Shown here piece after piece: positions 1 through 8,577 of a DNA stretch of 64,000 nt. The notes beneath the pieces were generated by a model, which did not search any database, was not told where the DNA came from, and saw only the letters and a list, made by a program, of their open reading frames with translations. Origin of the DNA: Butyrivibrio sp. VCB2006 (GTDB taxonomy: Bacteria > Bacillota > Clostridia > Lachnospirales > Lachnospiraceae); NCBI RefSeq assembly GCF_000420945.1, contig NZ_ATVX01000008.1, positions 117,275 through 181,274 of the forward strand, written 5' to 3'. Both the position numbers and the translations under genes were made by a program. Numbering within the stretch: position 1 is the stretch's first letter; the number at the start of each line of letters is the position of its first letter.

Positions 1-618
1 TTGTCACTGATACTTTTATCACTGTTTGGCGCTATGGCAGCTTGGGTTATCTGCCGTAACAAAACGGTTTGGTCAACAGTTATTTACTTTACCTTCATCG
101 CATCAATGATAATACCTTTTCAGGTTGTTATGCTTCCACTTATTTCTACCTTCCGCGATGTTGGTAAGTTTATTGGTATTCCTATGCTTCAGTCAGTTCC
201 AGGTTTAGTGTTCGCCTACCTGGGATTTGGCGGAGCAATGACAGTATTTATCTTAAATGGATTTATTAAGGGAGTTCCTTATGACCTTGAAGAGGCAGCA
301 TCTATTGATGGATGCTCACCGGAGCAGACATTCTTCCAGATTATCTTCCCTCTTCTTACTCCTGTTATCACTACAGTAACCATTCTTAATGGTATGTGGA
401 TCTGGAATGACTACCTTCTTCCTTCTATGATGCTTGGACAGAATGGTAAGGTTATGACTATTCCTATTGCTATCCAGAAATTCGTAGGATCTTATGTAAA
501 GAGCTGGGATAGAATTCTTCCCGCTGCGCTTCTTGCAATTATTCCTATGATCATCATCTTCCTCATCGCACAGAAGCAGATCATGGAAGGTATGATCGAA
601 GGTGCTGTAAAAGGCTAA
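1..618 (+). CDS. Carbohydrate ABC transporter permease, MalG type (5' partial)
   Basis: C-terminal 205 residues of an inner-membrane permease of a binding-protein-dependent sugar importer. Several hydrophobic segments are visible, and the cytoplasmic EAA loop that docks the ATPase lies at about residues 97-116 (EEAASIDGCSPEQTFFQIIF). The tail ending in EGAVKG is typical of MalG-like (CUT1) permeases. Family members are about 270-300 residues, so roughly 70-90 N-terminal residues lie before the window; the TTG at base 1 is not the real start. The partner permease and binding protein are presumably upstream. The substrate cannot be told from this subunit. It is the last gene of its operon, followed by a strong terminator. 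Confidence 0.9.
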   Translation: MSLILLSLFGAMAAWVICRNKTVWSTVIYFTFIASMIIPFQVVMLPLISTFRDVGKFIGIPMLQSVPGLVFAYLGFGGAMTVFILNGFIKGVPYDLEEAASIDGCSPEQTFFQIIFPLLTPVITTVTILNGMWIWNDYLLPSMMLGQNGKVMTIPIAIQKFVGSYVKSWDRILPAALLAIIPMIIIFLIAQKQIMEGMIEGAVKG

Positions 619-632
619 TAATTCACATAGTA

Positions 633-660
633 AAAGGCTTGGACCTTGGTCCAAGCCTTT
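633..660. terminator. Bidirectional intrinsic terminator
   Basis: A 13-bp perfect inverted repeat (AAAGGCTTGGACC and its complement) with a tiny loop, T-rich on both sides. It lies 14 bases after the permease stop and 7 bases before the ManC stop, so it serves convergent transcription from both strands. Confidence 0.85.
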
Positions 661-667
661 CTTTATA

Positions 668-1978
668 TTATAGTGAATGTTTAATCTTATCTTCTACGCT
701 AATTGAGTCACCAATCTGAACTTCAATGAGCTTAAGTTCTGTATCTGCGATTACAGTATGCTTGCATCCGGCTTTCATCTTAACAACATCACCGGGTACA
801 ACCTTTTCTTCTAATCCCTCGATAATTGTCTTACCTTCACCTGAGATTACAACCCATACTTCATCTCTGTTCTGATGGCTGTGGTAGTTCATGGAATGGC
901 CTGCATTGAGAGTAACCTTGATTGTCATACTTCCAGGCTCAACATCGATAACCTTGAAGTTGCCCCAGCTCTTTTCCGCAAACATGATCTGCTGCTCTAT
1001 TCCATCAACAAAAGGCTTAATGTAGGAGCTCTGTTCCTTGTCAGATACCAGGATTCCCTCAGGAGATGCTGAGATTACCACATCAGTAAGTCCCATTGCA
1101 AGCACCGGTACATCCATCTCATTAACGATATGAACGCCCTTGCAGGTCTCATTGAGAATTCCCTTACCTACAACGTTCTCTTCCATTGCCTCTGTAAGTG
1201 TATTCCAGGTTCCAAGATCCTTCCACTGTCCACCAAAACGCATTACCTGTATCTTATCTTCTTTTTCTACTACAGCGTAGTCAAAAGAAATCTTGGTAAG
1301 AGTGTCGTACTTGGCAAAAAGATCATTATAGTCAGTAAAGTCGATAAGCTCATGGGCTTTATCAAGCACATACTGAAGCTTATATGCAAATACACCGCCG
1401 TTCCAAAGAGCTCCCTGGCTGATGTAATCCTTGGCCACATCAATTGATGGCTTTTCCTTGAAGGTTGAAACCTGGCTTACGTTATCCTTGGATGCAGGAA
1501 TGATATATCCGTACTTTTCGGAAGGATAAGTTGGCTCAATACCCATGAGCACCAGATTAGCCTCACCCTTATCCGCCTGATCAGAAAGAGCCTTAAGAGC
1601 CTCAAAATACTCATCTTCTACATAAGGATCAACCGGACAAACAACCACAGACTCTTTGGGACTAATGCCCATAACATCTACAAGATAGCTTGTGGCAAGA
1701 GCGATAGCAGGGAATGTATCTCTTCTGCAGGGCTCAATTGAAATACCTACCTCTGTCCCAAGCTGATTATGAATAGCTGAAACCTGTGTCTTACTGGTTG
1801 CGATTGTAACCGTGGCATCCTTGTCTACTTTTTTAATCTGACGATAAACCCTCTGAACCATGGATTCATAAGAGCCATCTTCTTTCTTGAAAATCTTAAT
1901 AAACTGCTTGGATCTGATATCATTGGAAAGTGGCCATAAGCGCTTTCCTGATCCTCCTGATAAAAGAACTATATTCAT
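668..1978 (-). CDS. manC: Mannose-1-phosphate guanylyltransferase with C-terminal cupin domain
   Basis: Makes GDP-mannose from mannose 1-phosphate and GTP, a precursor for surface glycans. The N-terminal nucleotidyltransferase domain opens with the signature GGSGKRLWPLS (residues 8-18) and carries FKEKPS further on, the equivalent of the F(V/I)EKP sugar-phosphate motif. The C-terminal 110 residues form a cupin with HSMNYHSHQNRDEVW and a PGD turn, as in type II phosphomannose isomerase/GDP-mannose pyrophosphorylase enzymes. At 436 residues it is slightly shorter than the usual 460-480, so the isomerase activity is uncertain. The start is set by GGAGG 7 bases upstream of ATG. It stands alone between terminators. 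Confidence 0.88.
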   Translation of the reverse strand: MNIVLLSGGSGKRLWPLSNDIRSKQFIKIFKKEDGSYESMVQRVYRQIKKVDKDATVTIATSKTQVSAIHNQLGTEVGISIEPCRRDTFPAIALATSYLVDVMGISPKESVVVCPVDPYVEDEYFEALKALSDQADKGEANLVLMGIEPTYPSEKYGYIIPASKDNVSQVSTFKEKPSIDVAKDYISQGALWNGGVFAYKLQYVLDKAHELIDFTDYNDLFAKYDTLTKISFDYAVVEKEDKIQVMRFGGQWKDLGTWNTLTEAMEENVVGKGILNETCKGVHIVNEMDVPVLAMGLTDVVISASPEGILVSDKEQSSYIKPFVDGIEQQIMFAEKSWGNFKVIDVEPGSMTIKVTLNAGHSMNYHSHQNRDEVWVVISGEGKTIIEGLEEKVVPGDVVKMKAGCKHTVIADTELKLIEVQIGDSISVEDKIKHSL

Positions 1979-2006
1979 ATAGACCTCCGTTACTAAAATG
2001 AAACAA

Positions 2007-2032
2007 CCCTGAAAGGCACGAACCTTTCAGGG
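2007..2032 (-). terminator. Intrinsic terminator
   Basis: Ten-bp inverted repeat CCCTGAAAGG / CCTTTCAGGG with a 6-base loop, followed on the minus strand by a T-rich stretch. It lies 20 bases past the stop of the SGNH gene and just upstream of the manC ribosome binding site, so it separates the two genes. Confidence 0.8.
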
Positions 2033-2052
2033 CTGGTACACTGCGTAATTAT

Positions 2053-3033
2053 TTAAGCCTGCTGGCTAATTACAGACATATAATAGGAATACAGATTTCT
2101 GTAGGTTTCCTTATTATAATGAAGTCCATCATTAGTGCTATAACCAGTCTGCAAAAGATATGAATAACTATCTATCCAATGTACTCTTTCATCAAGTCCG
2201 CTCTGCAATGCAGCATTAAAGCTTTCAATCTGAGCATTAGATACACTGCAGCTTCCAACAGGAGTAACAGAAGAATAATAAACTGTAATTCCTGCGTTCA
2301 CCCAGGTATCAATGTTATCATTGACAAGCTTAATATACTTGGATGCATTGGAAAGATCATTAACACCAAAATTGATGATCATAACAGTGCCCTGACCGGC
2401 ATAACTTGGAATCTGGGAAAGAGCAGTATTCTTGAAATAGCTGTATCCCTCACCGATCTTGGCAATGTAAGCCTTATCCGTAGAACCGACAGCCATCTGC
2501 ATCTGTACAGTTCTGGAATCGCCTACAAATAAATATGGGATTCCCGGCATCTCTTCTACCATGTAATCGCCTCTGATATAGCCAATCAGATCCTTATATA
2601 ACACCTCAAACCAGCCATTGTCTGTTACGCCTGTAACCTGCATTTCGGTACCCCAGGCAACCTTGCCAAGCTTGTCATAGTCTGTTCCGGCTCCTGCCCT
2701 AACATTAACAGTATCGCTAGCAAACATTTTGGCTATTGTCTCATACTCAGTAACAGTAAAAGCCGTAAGAGAAAACTCTGCGCCATTCTCCTTGGCCTCA
2801 ACCACTGTTGTGTCCAGAAACTCTTCATAACCAACAGTAGCTTCAGCAACAGCATTATTTGTGTCTTCAGTAATAGTCTTGACAACTGTCTGAGTTGAAA
2901 AATCTGTAGCTGACAAAGTACGATTATCCGGTTTGTCACTCACAGCAAGTCCAACCAGAAGTGCAATACACAAAACAGCGGAAAAAGCTATGAGTATAAG
3001 CAGGTTTTTCTTTTTTTCTTTATACATGTTCAT
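2053..3033 (-). CDS. SH3 domain-containing SGNH/GDSL-type hydrolase, membrane anchored
   Basis: Surface protein with three parts: an N-terminal membrane anchor after a Lys-rich head (about residues 9-30), a bacterial SH3 (SH3_3) domain at about 105-155 (VNVRAGAGTDYDKLG is the typical repeat), and an SGNH-fold esterase domain. Catalytic blocks are visible: GDS (Ser about 172), GVND (about 223-226) and DGLH near the C-terminus (Asp 302, His 305). SH3_3 domains usually bind cell wall, so a wall or polysaccharide O-acetylesterase is a reasonable inference. A longer reading to 3048 lacks a ribosome binding site; AGG lies just upstream of the ATGs at 3033 and 3027, and either could be used. Confidence 0.8.
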   Translation of the reverse strand: MNMYKEKKKNLLILIAFSAVLCIALLVGLAVSDKPDNRTLSATDFSTQTVVKTITEDTNNAVAEATVGYEEFLDTTVVEAKENGAEFSLTAFTVTEYETIAKMFASDTVNVRAGAGTDYDKLGKVAWGTEMQVTGVTDNGWFEVLYKDLIGYIRGDYMVEEMPGIPYLFVGDSRTVQMQMAVGSTDKAYIAKIGEGYSYFKNTALSQIPSYAGQGTVMIINFGVNDLSNASKYIKLVNDNIDTWVNAGITVYYSSVTPVGSCSVSNAQIESFNAALQSGLDERVHWIDSYSYLLQTGYSTNDGLHYNKETYRNLYSYYMSVISQQA

Positions 3034-3172
3034 AATACCTATCATCATTTATAAGAATAAAAGTTATACCCCAACCAGTGAAATTTTACAATGCCATAAA
3101 CAATATGTCAAATTTGACTAAACACTGTCAATGTTTAATCTCACAGGCCATATCTAACTTTGTTAAAAGTTA

Positions 3173-3200
3173 AGCCCATACAACCGTGGTTGTATGGGCT
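3173..3200. terminator. Hairpin terminator after the PilZ gene
   Basis: Thirteen-bp perfect inverted repeat AGCCCATACAACC with a 2-base spacer, 38 bases past the PilZ gene stop on the minus strand. The minus-strand tail is TAACTTTT, moderately T-rich. The remaining 3049-3238 interval shows no gene. Confidence 0.7.
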
Positions 3201-3238
3201 ATATTTATGAAACAGAGTTCGATTTGCGCATGAATACG

Positions 3239-3913
3239 TCACACAACTGCTGCCTGCTCGGCCTGGAAAATAGCCATAGCAGTAGTCTTTTTTGCGTGCT
3301 CAATCTTTTTCTCCATAATAAAGCTAAGTACTTTTGGACTGATATTTTCTATCTCACATCCAACAGCATTATAGCCGCCGATAGAAAATTCTCTTACTAC
3401 AATTCCATACATTGCCATTCTGGCACTGCTCTCATCCTTGGCGAATTCAACCTTAACCTTATCGCCAATCTTATAGCCTGAGTTCTTACCAACCATAAGA
3501 GAAAAGCCTCTCATTGAAATGTCATGTAAGACCACACTGATACTGAAAGACTTGTTGATAACGGCAGTTCCCATGATCTGCACATTATATCTCTCGGCCT
3601 TACGCTGATTATCTGCAATAACGATTTCCCTTCCTGTTACAACATGGAAATCTGTTCCTGCAAAATCCACACGGCTGATGGTATCAGCCTGGAACACATG
3701 CTTGTCATCGGTAAGTGCCTCAACATACTCGAAGTTAGCATTCGAAACAATATCGATAAGCTGTCCGTTACAAGAAATCGGTGTAATAAGTATTCCATCG
3801 CCATATCTTGTAAGCACTGTAGCTTCTACCGTCTGGTTTTGATTATTATGAACCATGTTAATGGTTATTTTTGTTGCCTGCGGTATATCATATATTTTCA
3901 TGTGGAGTATCAT
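3239..3913 (-). CDS. PilZ domain protein, probable cyclic di-GMP receptor
   Basis: 224-residue cytoplasmic protein with a YcgR-like layout: an N-terminal beta-rich domain (residues 1-100) followed by a PilZ domain. Both cyclic di-GMP binding motifs are present: RxxxR at 104-108 (RKAER) and D-x-S-x-x-G at 131-136 (DISMRG). In this family ligand binding changes partner proteins such as flagellar motor or glycan synthases. The partner is not evident here, but a diguanylate cyclase lies at 60 kb. No clear Shine-Dalgarno precedes either ATG (3913 or 3901), so the exact start is uncertain. It is monocistronic, with its own promoter and terminator. Confidence 0.85.
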   Translation of the reverse strand: MILHMKIYDIPQATKITINMVHNNQNQTVEATVLTRYGDGILITPISCNGQLIDIVSNANFEYVEALTDDKHVFQADTISRVDFAGTDFHVVTGREIVIADNQRKAERYNVQIMGTAVINKSFSISVVLHDISMRGFSLMVGKNSGYKIGDKVKVEFAKDESSARMAMYGIVVREFSIGGYNAVGCEIENISPKVLSFIMEKKIEHAKKTTAMAIFQAEQAAVV

Positions 3914-3943
3914 ATACCATGATTATGAATTATTTGTGAATTA

Positions 3944-3973
3944 ATTATAAAATTGATAAATTTTTTCCGTCAT
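3944..3973 (-). promoter_or_regulatory. Sigma-A type promoter for the PilZ gene
   Basis: On the minus strand: -35 ATGACG (3968-3973), 18-bp A/T-rich spacer, consensus -10 TATAAT (3944-3949). This gives a leader of about 25-35 bases. Confidence 0.6.
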
Positions 3974-4008
3974 TTCCAAACAATATTTCACTCCGCAAGC
4001 GCACATTC

Positions 4009-4034
4009 GAAACTGAATTTCATTATTCGGTTTC
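4009..4034 (-). terminator. Possible terminator of the ABC exporter operon
   Basis: Ten-bp inverted repeat GAAACTGAAT / ATTCGGTTTC (one G-T pair) with a 6-base loop, 12 bases past the stop of the exporter's second gene. The following minus-strand sequence is not a clear T tract, so it may be a weak terminator or an RNA-end-stabilising hairpin. Confidence 0.4.
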
Positions 4035-4045
4035 CTAATTCAATA

Positions 4046-5833
4046 TTACCCTACTTCCAGGCCTTCCATCTGGGCCGTGTAAAGATGATAATAATCTCCC
4101 TTCTTGGCCATAAGCTCATCATGGCTTCCGCACTCGGTGATGCCACCGTCATTGATATACATGATCTTATCGCACTTGGTGATGGTCGATAATCTGTGGG
4201 CTATGATAAAGCTTGTTCTTCCGGCAAGCATGGCGTCAAGCCCCTGCTGAAGTGCTTTTTCAGTCTGAACATCAATACTGGAGGTTGCTTCATCCAAAAC
4301 CAGAATTGCGGGATCTGATAAAAGAGTTCTGGCAAAGGAAATGAGCTGCTTCTGTCCCTGTGAAAGGAGGGCGCCTCTCTCTTTTACCTCTGTTCTGTAG
4401 CCATCATGCATACCCTTAATAAAGCTATGGGCGCAAACTGTCTTACTGGCTCTTCTGATCTCTGCCTCTGTGGCATCAAGCTTACCATAGCGGATATTAT
4501 CTTCAATGGTTCCGGAGAAAATAAAGCTGTCCTGAAGCATGATACCCATCTGTGAGCGTAAGGACTGCAAAGTAACCTTGGAGATATCCTGTCCATCTAT
4601 AAGAATTCTTCCGCTGTCTACGTTATAAAATCTTGAAATAAGGCTTACTATGGTGCTCTTTCCTGCTCCGGTTGGTCCTACCAGGGCAACACTCTCACCT
4701 GGCTTAACACTGAAGGATACGTTATGAAGAATCTCTTTTCCCTTCTCATAAGAAAAAGAAACATTCTCAAAAGTAACCTCTCCCACAACCTTGGGCATTT
4801 CTATAGCGTCTGGCTCATCGTCAACCGTAACAGGCTCATCCATTGTCTCAAAGATTCTCTCAAGGTAAGCCATGTTGTTGATAAATCCGTTAAATATGTT
4901 ACCTAGGTTCATGATAGGCTGCCAGAATCTTGATGCGTAGCTTGATATGGCCACAATTGTTCCCAAAGTTTCATGACCACTTGCAAAAATAAACAGTCCG
5001 AAAAGATAAATCGCAGCTCTTACAAGAACAGAAATAGTATCAATTCCCGGCCAAACGAGGGTACTGTAGCCAACTGCCGTCATCCAGGTCTTGCGACAAT
5101 TGCCGGAGAGAGTCTTGAAGATTTCAGCATTCTCATCTTCTCTTGCAAAAATCTGAGTAATTCTGGCACCTACAATGTTTTCCTGAAGGTAGGCATTAAG
5201 GTTTGAATTCTTGTTGGAAACCGCCTGCCAGGCCTTTCTTTGCTTGTTCTTGATCCAGAACATAAACAACATAAGGAAAGGGACTCCGGCCAAAACCACA
5301 AGGCTAAGACTTACATCCACAGCAAACATGAACACTACGATAAACACAAGGTTTATGATTTCAAGGATTACATTTATAAGACCGTTACTTAGCATATCCG
5401 AAACAGAGTTTACGTAGTTAACAACTCTTACAAGAATCTTTCCCTGTGGTCTGTCATCATAGTACTGGAACGGCAGCTTTTGCAAATGTTTAAAAAGATC
5501 TGACCTTATCTGGTAAATAATATTCTGACTGACATTGATCATAATATGAGAGCGAATTGTGGTAAAAATGACGCTCACCACGTAAAAGCATGCAACAGCC
5601 ACTACAAGTCTGTACAGCATATTAACATCACCATTTGGTATGGCAACGTCCAGGGCCTTTTGCACGATCATAGGGCTAACCAGAGCGCAGGCGCCGCCCA
5701 TTGCCGACAAGATAAGCGCAATCGCCATTTTGCCTGCATGTTTCTTAATATATACCCAGGCGCGAAGCAGGTGTCGTATGTCAAAAGGCTCTTCTAATAT
5801 TTCGTCTTCTTTATATGTATTTCTTCTAGCCAT
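4046..5833 (-). CDS. ABC exporter half-transporter, catalytically competent subunit of a heterodimer
   Basis: 595 residues: a six-helix type-1 exporter membrane domain (about 30-320) fused to an ATPase domain. Walker A is GPTGAGKST, Walker B ends LVLDEATS with the catalytic Glu intact, and the H-loop His is present (FIIAHRLS). The signature is LSQGQ instead of LSGGQ. In heterodimeric exporters of the BmrCD/LmrCD/TM287-288 type, a degenerate signature in one subunit pairs with a degenerate Walker B in the other, which is exactly what the neighbouring gene shows. Likely a drug or lipid-like efflux pump; the substrate is unknown. It follows the partner gene by 60 bases, with GGAG 8 bases before ATG. 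Confidence 0.9.
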   Translation of the reverse strand: MARRNTYKEDEILEEPFDIRHLLRAWVYIKKHAGKMAIALILSAMGGACALVSPMIVQKALDVAIPNGDVNMLYRLVVAVACFYVVSVIFTTIRSHIMINVSQNIIYQIRSDLFKHLQKLPFQYYDDRPQGKILVRVVNYVNSVSDMLSNGLINVILEIINLVFIVVFMFAVDVSLSLVVLAGVPFLMLFMFWIKNKQRKAWQAVSNKNSNLNAYLQENIVGARITQIFAREDENAEIFKTLSGNCRKTWMTAVGYSTLVWPGIDTISVLVRAAIYLFGLFIFASGHETLGTIVAISSYASRFWQPIMNLGNIFNGFINNMAYLERIFETMDEPVTVDDEPDAIEMPKVVGEVTFENVSFSYEKGKEILHNVSFSVKPGESVALVGPTGAGKSTIVSLISRFYNVDSGRILIDGQDISKVTLQSLRSQMGIMLQDSFIFSGTIEDNIRYGKLDATEAEIRRASKTVCAHSFIKGMHDGYRTEVKERGALLSQGQKQLISFARTLLSDPAILVLDEATSSIDVQTEKALQQGLDAMLAGRTSFIIAHRLSTITKCDKIMYINDGGITECGSHDELMAKKGDYYHLYTAQMEGLEVG

Positions 5834-5893
5834 GATTATTTCTCCATTATTATCGCTGTTTACAGCAGCATCACACTTTTATCTGATTAATGA

Positions 5894-7678
5894 TTACGCA
5901 CCGGCCTGTAGTTTCACAAGCTCTGCATAATATCCACCCAGCTTAATGAGTTCTTCATGAGTTCCGCGCTCTTTGATCTCGCCGTGCTGCATGATAAGAA
6001 TCTGATCAGCATCCTTGGTAGTTGAGATACGCTGAGCAATGATGATCTTGGTACAAGGGAAATCAAGGTGCCTTAAGCTATCCTGAATCTCTTTTTCCGT
6101 CTCAAGATCTACAGCTGAGGTTGTGTCATCGAGAATAAGAATTGAAGGTTTTACTGCCAGCGCTCTTGCAAGGGATATTCTCTGCTTCTGTCCTCCGGAT
6201 AAGCCTACACCTCTTTCTCCAACAATGGTGTCATAGCCTTCAGGCATCTTGGCAATAAAGTCAGAAGCAGCTGAGTATTTCGCAAATCTCACAACCTCTT
6301 CCTTACTGATATTGCTATCTCCGTAGGCGATGTTTCCATCAATTGTATCTGAATACAGAAGCACATCCTGAGTAGCCAGACCAATGTTTTTACGAAGTTG
6401 TGACAGTTTAAGCTTATTGACATTTACGCCGTCTATAAGAATCTCGCCTTCAGTAGGCTCATAGAATCTTGGAATCAGGTGAATAAGGGAAGTCTTTCCG
6501 CAGCCTGTCTCTCCCATGATGGCAATTGTCTGTCCCGGCTTAGCGGTAAAAGAAATATGCTCAAGAACAGGGAGCTTGGCATCAGCGTACTGGAATGAAA
6601 CATTCTTAAACTCAACTTCGCCTTTAAATCTGCCTTGAACGTCAACAGCATCCGGAGCATCCACAATCTCAGGCTCTGAGTAGTAAATCTCCATAACTTT
6701 GGCTGAAGCTGCGGAGAATCTCTGAAACTCGTTCATTACGTTGCCCAGCTGTCTCATAGGGTTTGCGATAGCCCAGATAAGGCCTGAGAAAGAAACATAT
6801 TGTCCCATAGACATCTCGCCGTTTATCAGGAACATACCACCTACCAGAAGCAGAATTACTGCCAGGAGGTTTGCCAGTGTTTCTACAAAAGGATAAAAGC
6901 GAAGCCAGATTCCTGCTGTCTTCTTGTTTGTATCCCTGTAATCCTGGTTGCAGTCATCAAACTTGCTTATCTCGTATTCTTCTCTTGCAAAGGCCTTAAC
7001 TACTCTGTTACCTGCAATATTCTCCTGGGCAACAGTGTTCATGTAAGCCAGCTTTTCACGAAGAAGCGCATGCATTGGCGCAACCAAAAGCTTAAATACA
7101 TATATGATAAAAAAGATTAATGGCGCCACAATAAGAAGGCTGAAAGCCAGCTTCCAGTCCATGATAATGAAGTAGATAGCGGTAGCTGTCACAAGAGAAA
7201 AAGCTTCCACAACCATTCTCACAACCCAGGCCACCATATGTCTTACAGCGTCAAGGTCGCCGGTAACTCTTGTCATAAGGTCTCCGGTTCTGTAGGTACT
7301 GTAGAACTTCATGTCCTGTCTCTGTATTTTGTTGTATAGGAAATTACGTACCTTAAAAAGAACGTCCTGAGACACCTTCTCATAAGCCATGCAATCCAGA
7401 TACACAATAATGCATCTAAAGATAGTAAGGCCTACCATCAGTGCCAGAAGCTTAAAGAACTGATCCGGATGAAGGGCCATATTCTCTTTGGCCCCTTCAC
7501 CGGTCAAGAATTCATCAACGATTTTGCCAGAAAAAAAAGGCACTGTCAGCTGCAACATGTTGTAGACAACTGTGCCTAAAATAGCGCAGACATATATAAA
7601 TCTGTGCCCTTCCATATTATCCCAAAGCCACTGTAATCTGGTCCTTGGATACTTCCAATTTCGATCCCTTTTTCCCAT
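5894..7678 (-). CDS. ABC exporter half-transporter, degenerate-site subunit of a heterodimer
   Basis: Type-1 ABC exporter subunit: six membrane segments then an ATPase domain with Walker A GETGCGKTS, canonical signature LSGGQ, but Walker B ending LILDDTTS (Asp replacing the catalytic Glu) and IIIAQRIS (Gln replacing the H-loop His). This subunit therefore supplies the non-hydrolysing Walker site of the dimer, while its good signature completes the active site of the partner at 4046-5833. The reading frame extends to a TTG at 7711, but GGAG 8 bases upstream marks the ATG at 7678 as the start (594 residues). The upstream region carries strong dyad symmetry. No regulator gene is adjacent. Confidence 0.9.
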   Translation of the reverse strand: MGKRDRNWKYPRTRLQWLWDNMEGHRFIYVCAILGTVVYNMLQLTVPFFSGKIVDEFLTGEGAKENMALHPDQFFKLLALMVGLTIFRCIIVYLDCMAYEKVSQDVLFKVRNFLYNKIQRQDMKFYSTYRTGDLMTRVTGDLDAVRHMVAWVVRMVVEAFSLVTATAIYFIIMDWKLAFSLLIVAPLIFFIIYVFKLLVAPMHALLREKLAYMNTVAQENIAGNRVVKAFAREEYEISKFDDCNQDYRDTNKKTAGIWLRFYPFVETLANLLAVILLLVGGMFLINGEMSMGQYVSFSGLIWAIANPMRQLGNVMNEFQRFSAASAKVMEIYYSEPEIVDAPDAVDVQGRFKGEVEFKNVSFQYADAKLPVLEHISFTAKPGQTIAIMGETGCGKTSLIHLIPRFYEPTEGEILIDGVNVNKLKLSQLRKNIGLATQDVLLYSDTIDGNIAYGDSNISKEEVVRFAKYSAASDFIAKMPEGYDTIVGERGVGLSGGQKQRISLARALAVKPSILILDDTTSAVDLETEKEIQDSLRHLDFPCTKIIIAQRISTTKDADQILIMQHGEIKERGTHEELIKLGGYYAELVKLQAGA

Positions 7679-7680
7679 AA

Positions 7681-7758
7681 TAATCACTCCATCTGTACTA
7701 ATCAGAATCAAAAAATAATGACTATACTTTTGATTCTATTACCACTGATTAGTGATTA
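7681..7758. promoter_or_regulatory. Nested inverted repeats over the ABC exporter promoter/leader
   Basis: Three word pairs are arranged symmetrically: TAATCACT (7681-7688) with AGTGATTA (7751-7758); ACTAATCA (7697-7704) with TGATTAGT (7746-7753); AGAATCA (7704-7710) with TGATTCT (7731-7737). A -10-like TATAGT on the minus strand (7721-7726) lies between the arms. The layout fits a repressor or activator operator, or a long leader hairpin ending at the ribosome binding site. A substrate-sensing regulator encoded elsewhere is an inference. Confidence 0.5.
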
Positions 7759-7820
7759 CAATAAGATTTTGCGCAATTTTCTTGTCATTTTCAATCATTA
7801 ATTTATCAGTAAATGCGCTG

Positions 7821-8567
7821 TTAAAAACTTGATAGAAACTGTATGGTTCTCTCGTGTTTCGGGTTGGTAATGACCTCTTTGGCAGGGCCTCTTTCAAGCA
7901 CTACTCCGCCATCCATAAACATAACCTCATCTGCAACATCCCTTGCAAAGGCCATTTCATGAGTGACAATTATCATGGTCATCTTGGTATTGGCAAGTTC
8001 TCTTATTACACGAAGAACCTCCCCGGTAAGCTCAGGATCAAGAGCAGAAGTAGGCTCATCAAAACACAATATATCCGGCTTGAGAGCCAGGGCCCTTGCA
8101 ATAGCAACTCTTTGCTGCTGCCCGCCCGATAGCTGATGAGGATAGTTGTTCATCCTGTCAGAAAGTCCCATCTGATTAAGGAGCTCTTTTCCCCTATTCT
8201 CTATTTCAGATGCGCTCCTTCCGTCGCCGCGAAGGCTCGGAGCCAGAGTAACATTCTCAAGTGCTGTGTACTGTGGAAAAAGATTAAACTGTTGAAACAC
8301 CATTCCAAAGTGAAGACGTTTATTTCTTAATTCATCCGGGCTATAGGGCTTAGCCGCCGCATCAAATATCTTTTCGCCTCTGACAGTAATAGTTCCCTCA
8401 TCGGCCATTTCAAGGAGGTTTAGACACCTTAGCATTGTAGTTTTACCGCTTCCGGAGGAACCTATGACTGAGATGGTCTGTCCCTCTTCCATGCTAAAAG
8501 AAATCCCTTTTAGAATCTCGTTATTATCAAATCCTTTTTTTAGATTGTTAACTTCCAGTATCGGCAT
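7821..8567 (-). CDS. Amino acid ABC transporter ATP-binding protein (GlnQ type)
   Basis: 248-residue cytoplasmic ATPase that powers a polar amino acid importer. All motifs are intact: Walker A GSSGSGKTT (about 36-44), Q-loop in FQQFNLFPQ, signature LSGGQQQR, Walker B ILCFDEPTSALDP, and the switch His in VTHEM. Length is standard for this family. It is the last gene of a three-gene operon, starting 10 bases after the permease, with AAGGA before ATG. No terminator with a good T tract is evident downstream. Confidence 0.92.
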   Translation of the reverse strand: MPILEVNNLKKGFDNNEILKGISFSMEEGQTISVIGSSGSGKTTMLRCLNLLEMADEGTITVRGEKIFDAAAKPYSPDELRNKRLHFGMVFQQFNLFPQYTALENVTLAPSLRGDGRSASEIENRGKELLNQMGLSDRMNNYPHQLSGGQQQRVAIARALALKPDILCFDEPTSALDPELTGEVLRVIRELANTKMTMIIVTHEMAFARDVADEVMFMDGGVVLERGPAKEVITNPKHERTIQFLSSF

Positions 8568-8577
8568 AAAAATTCCT

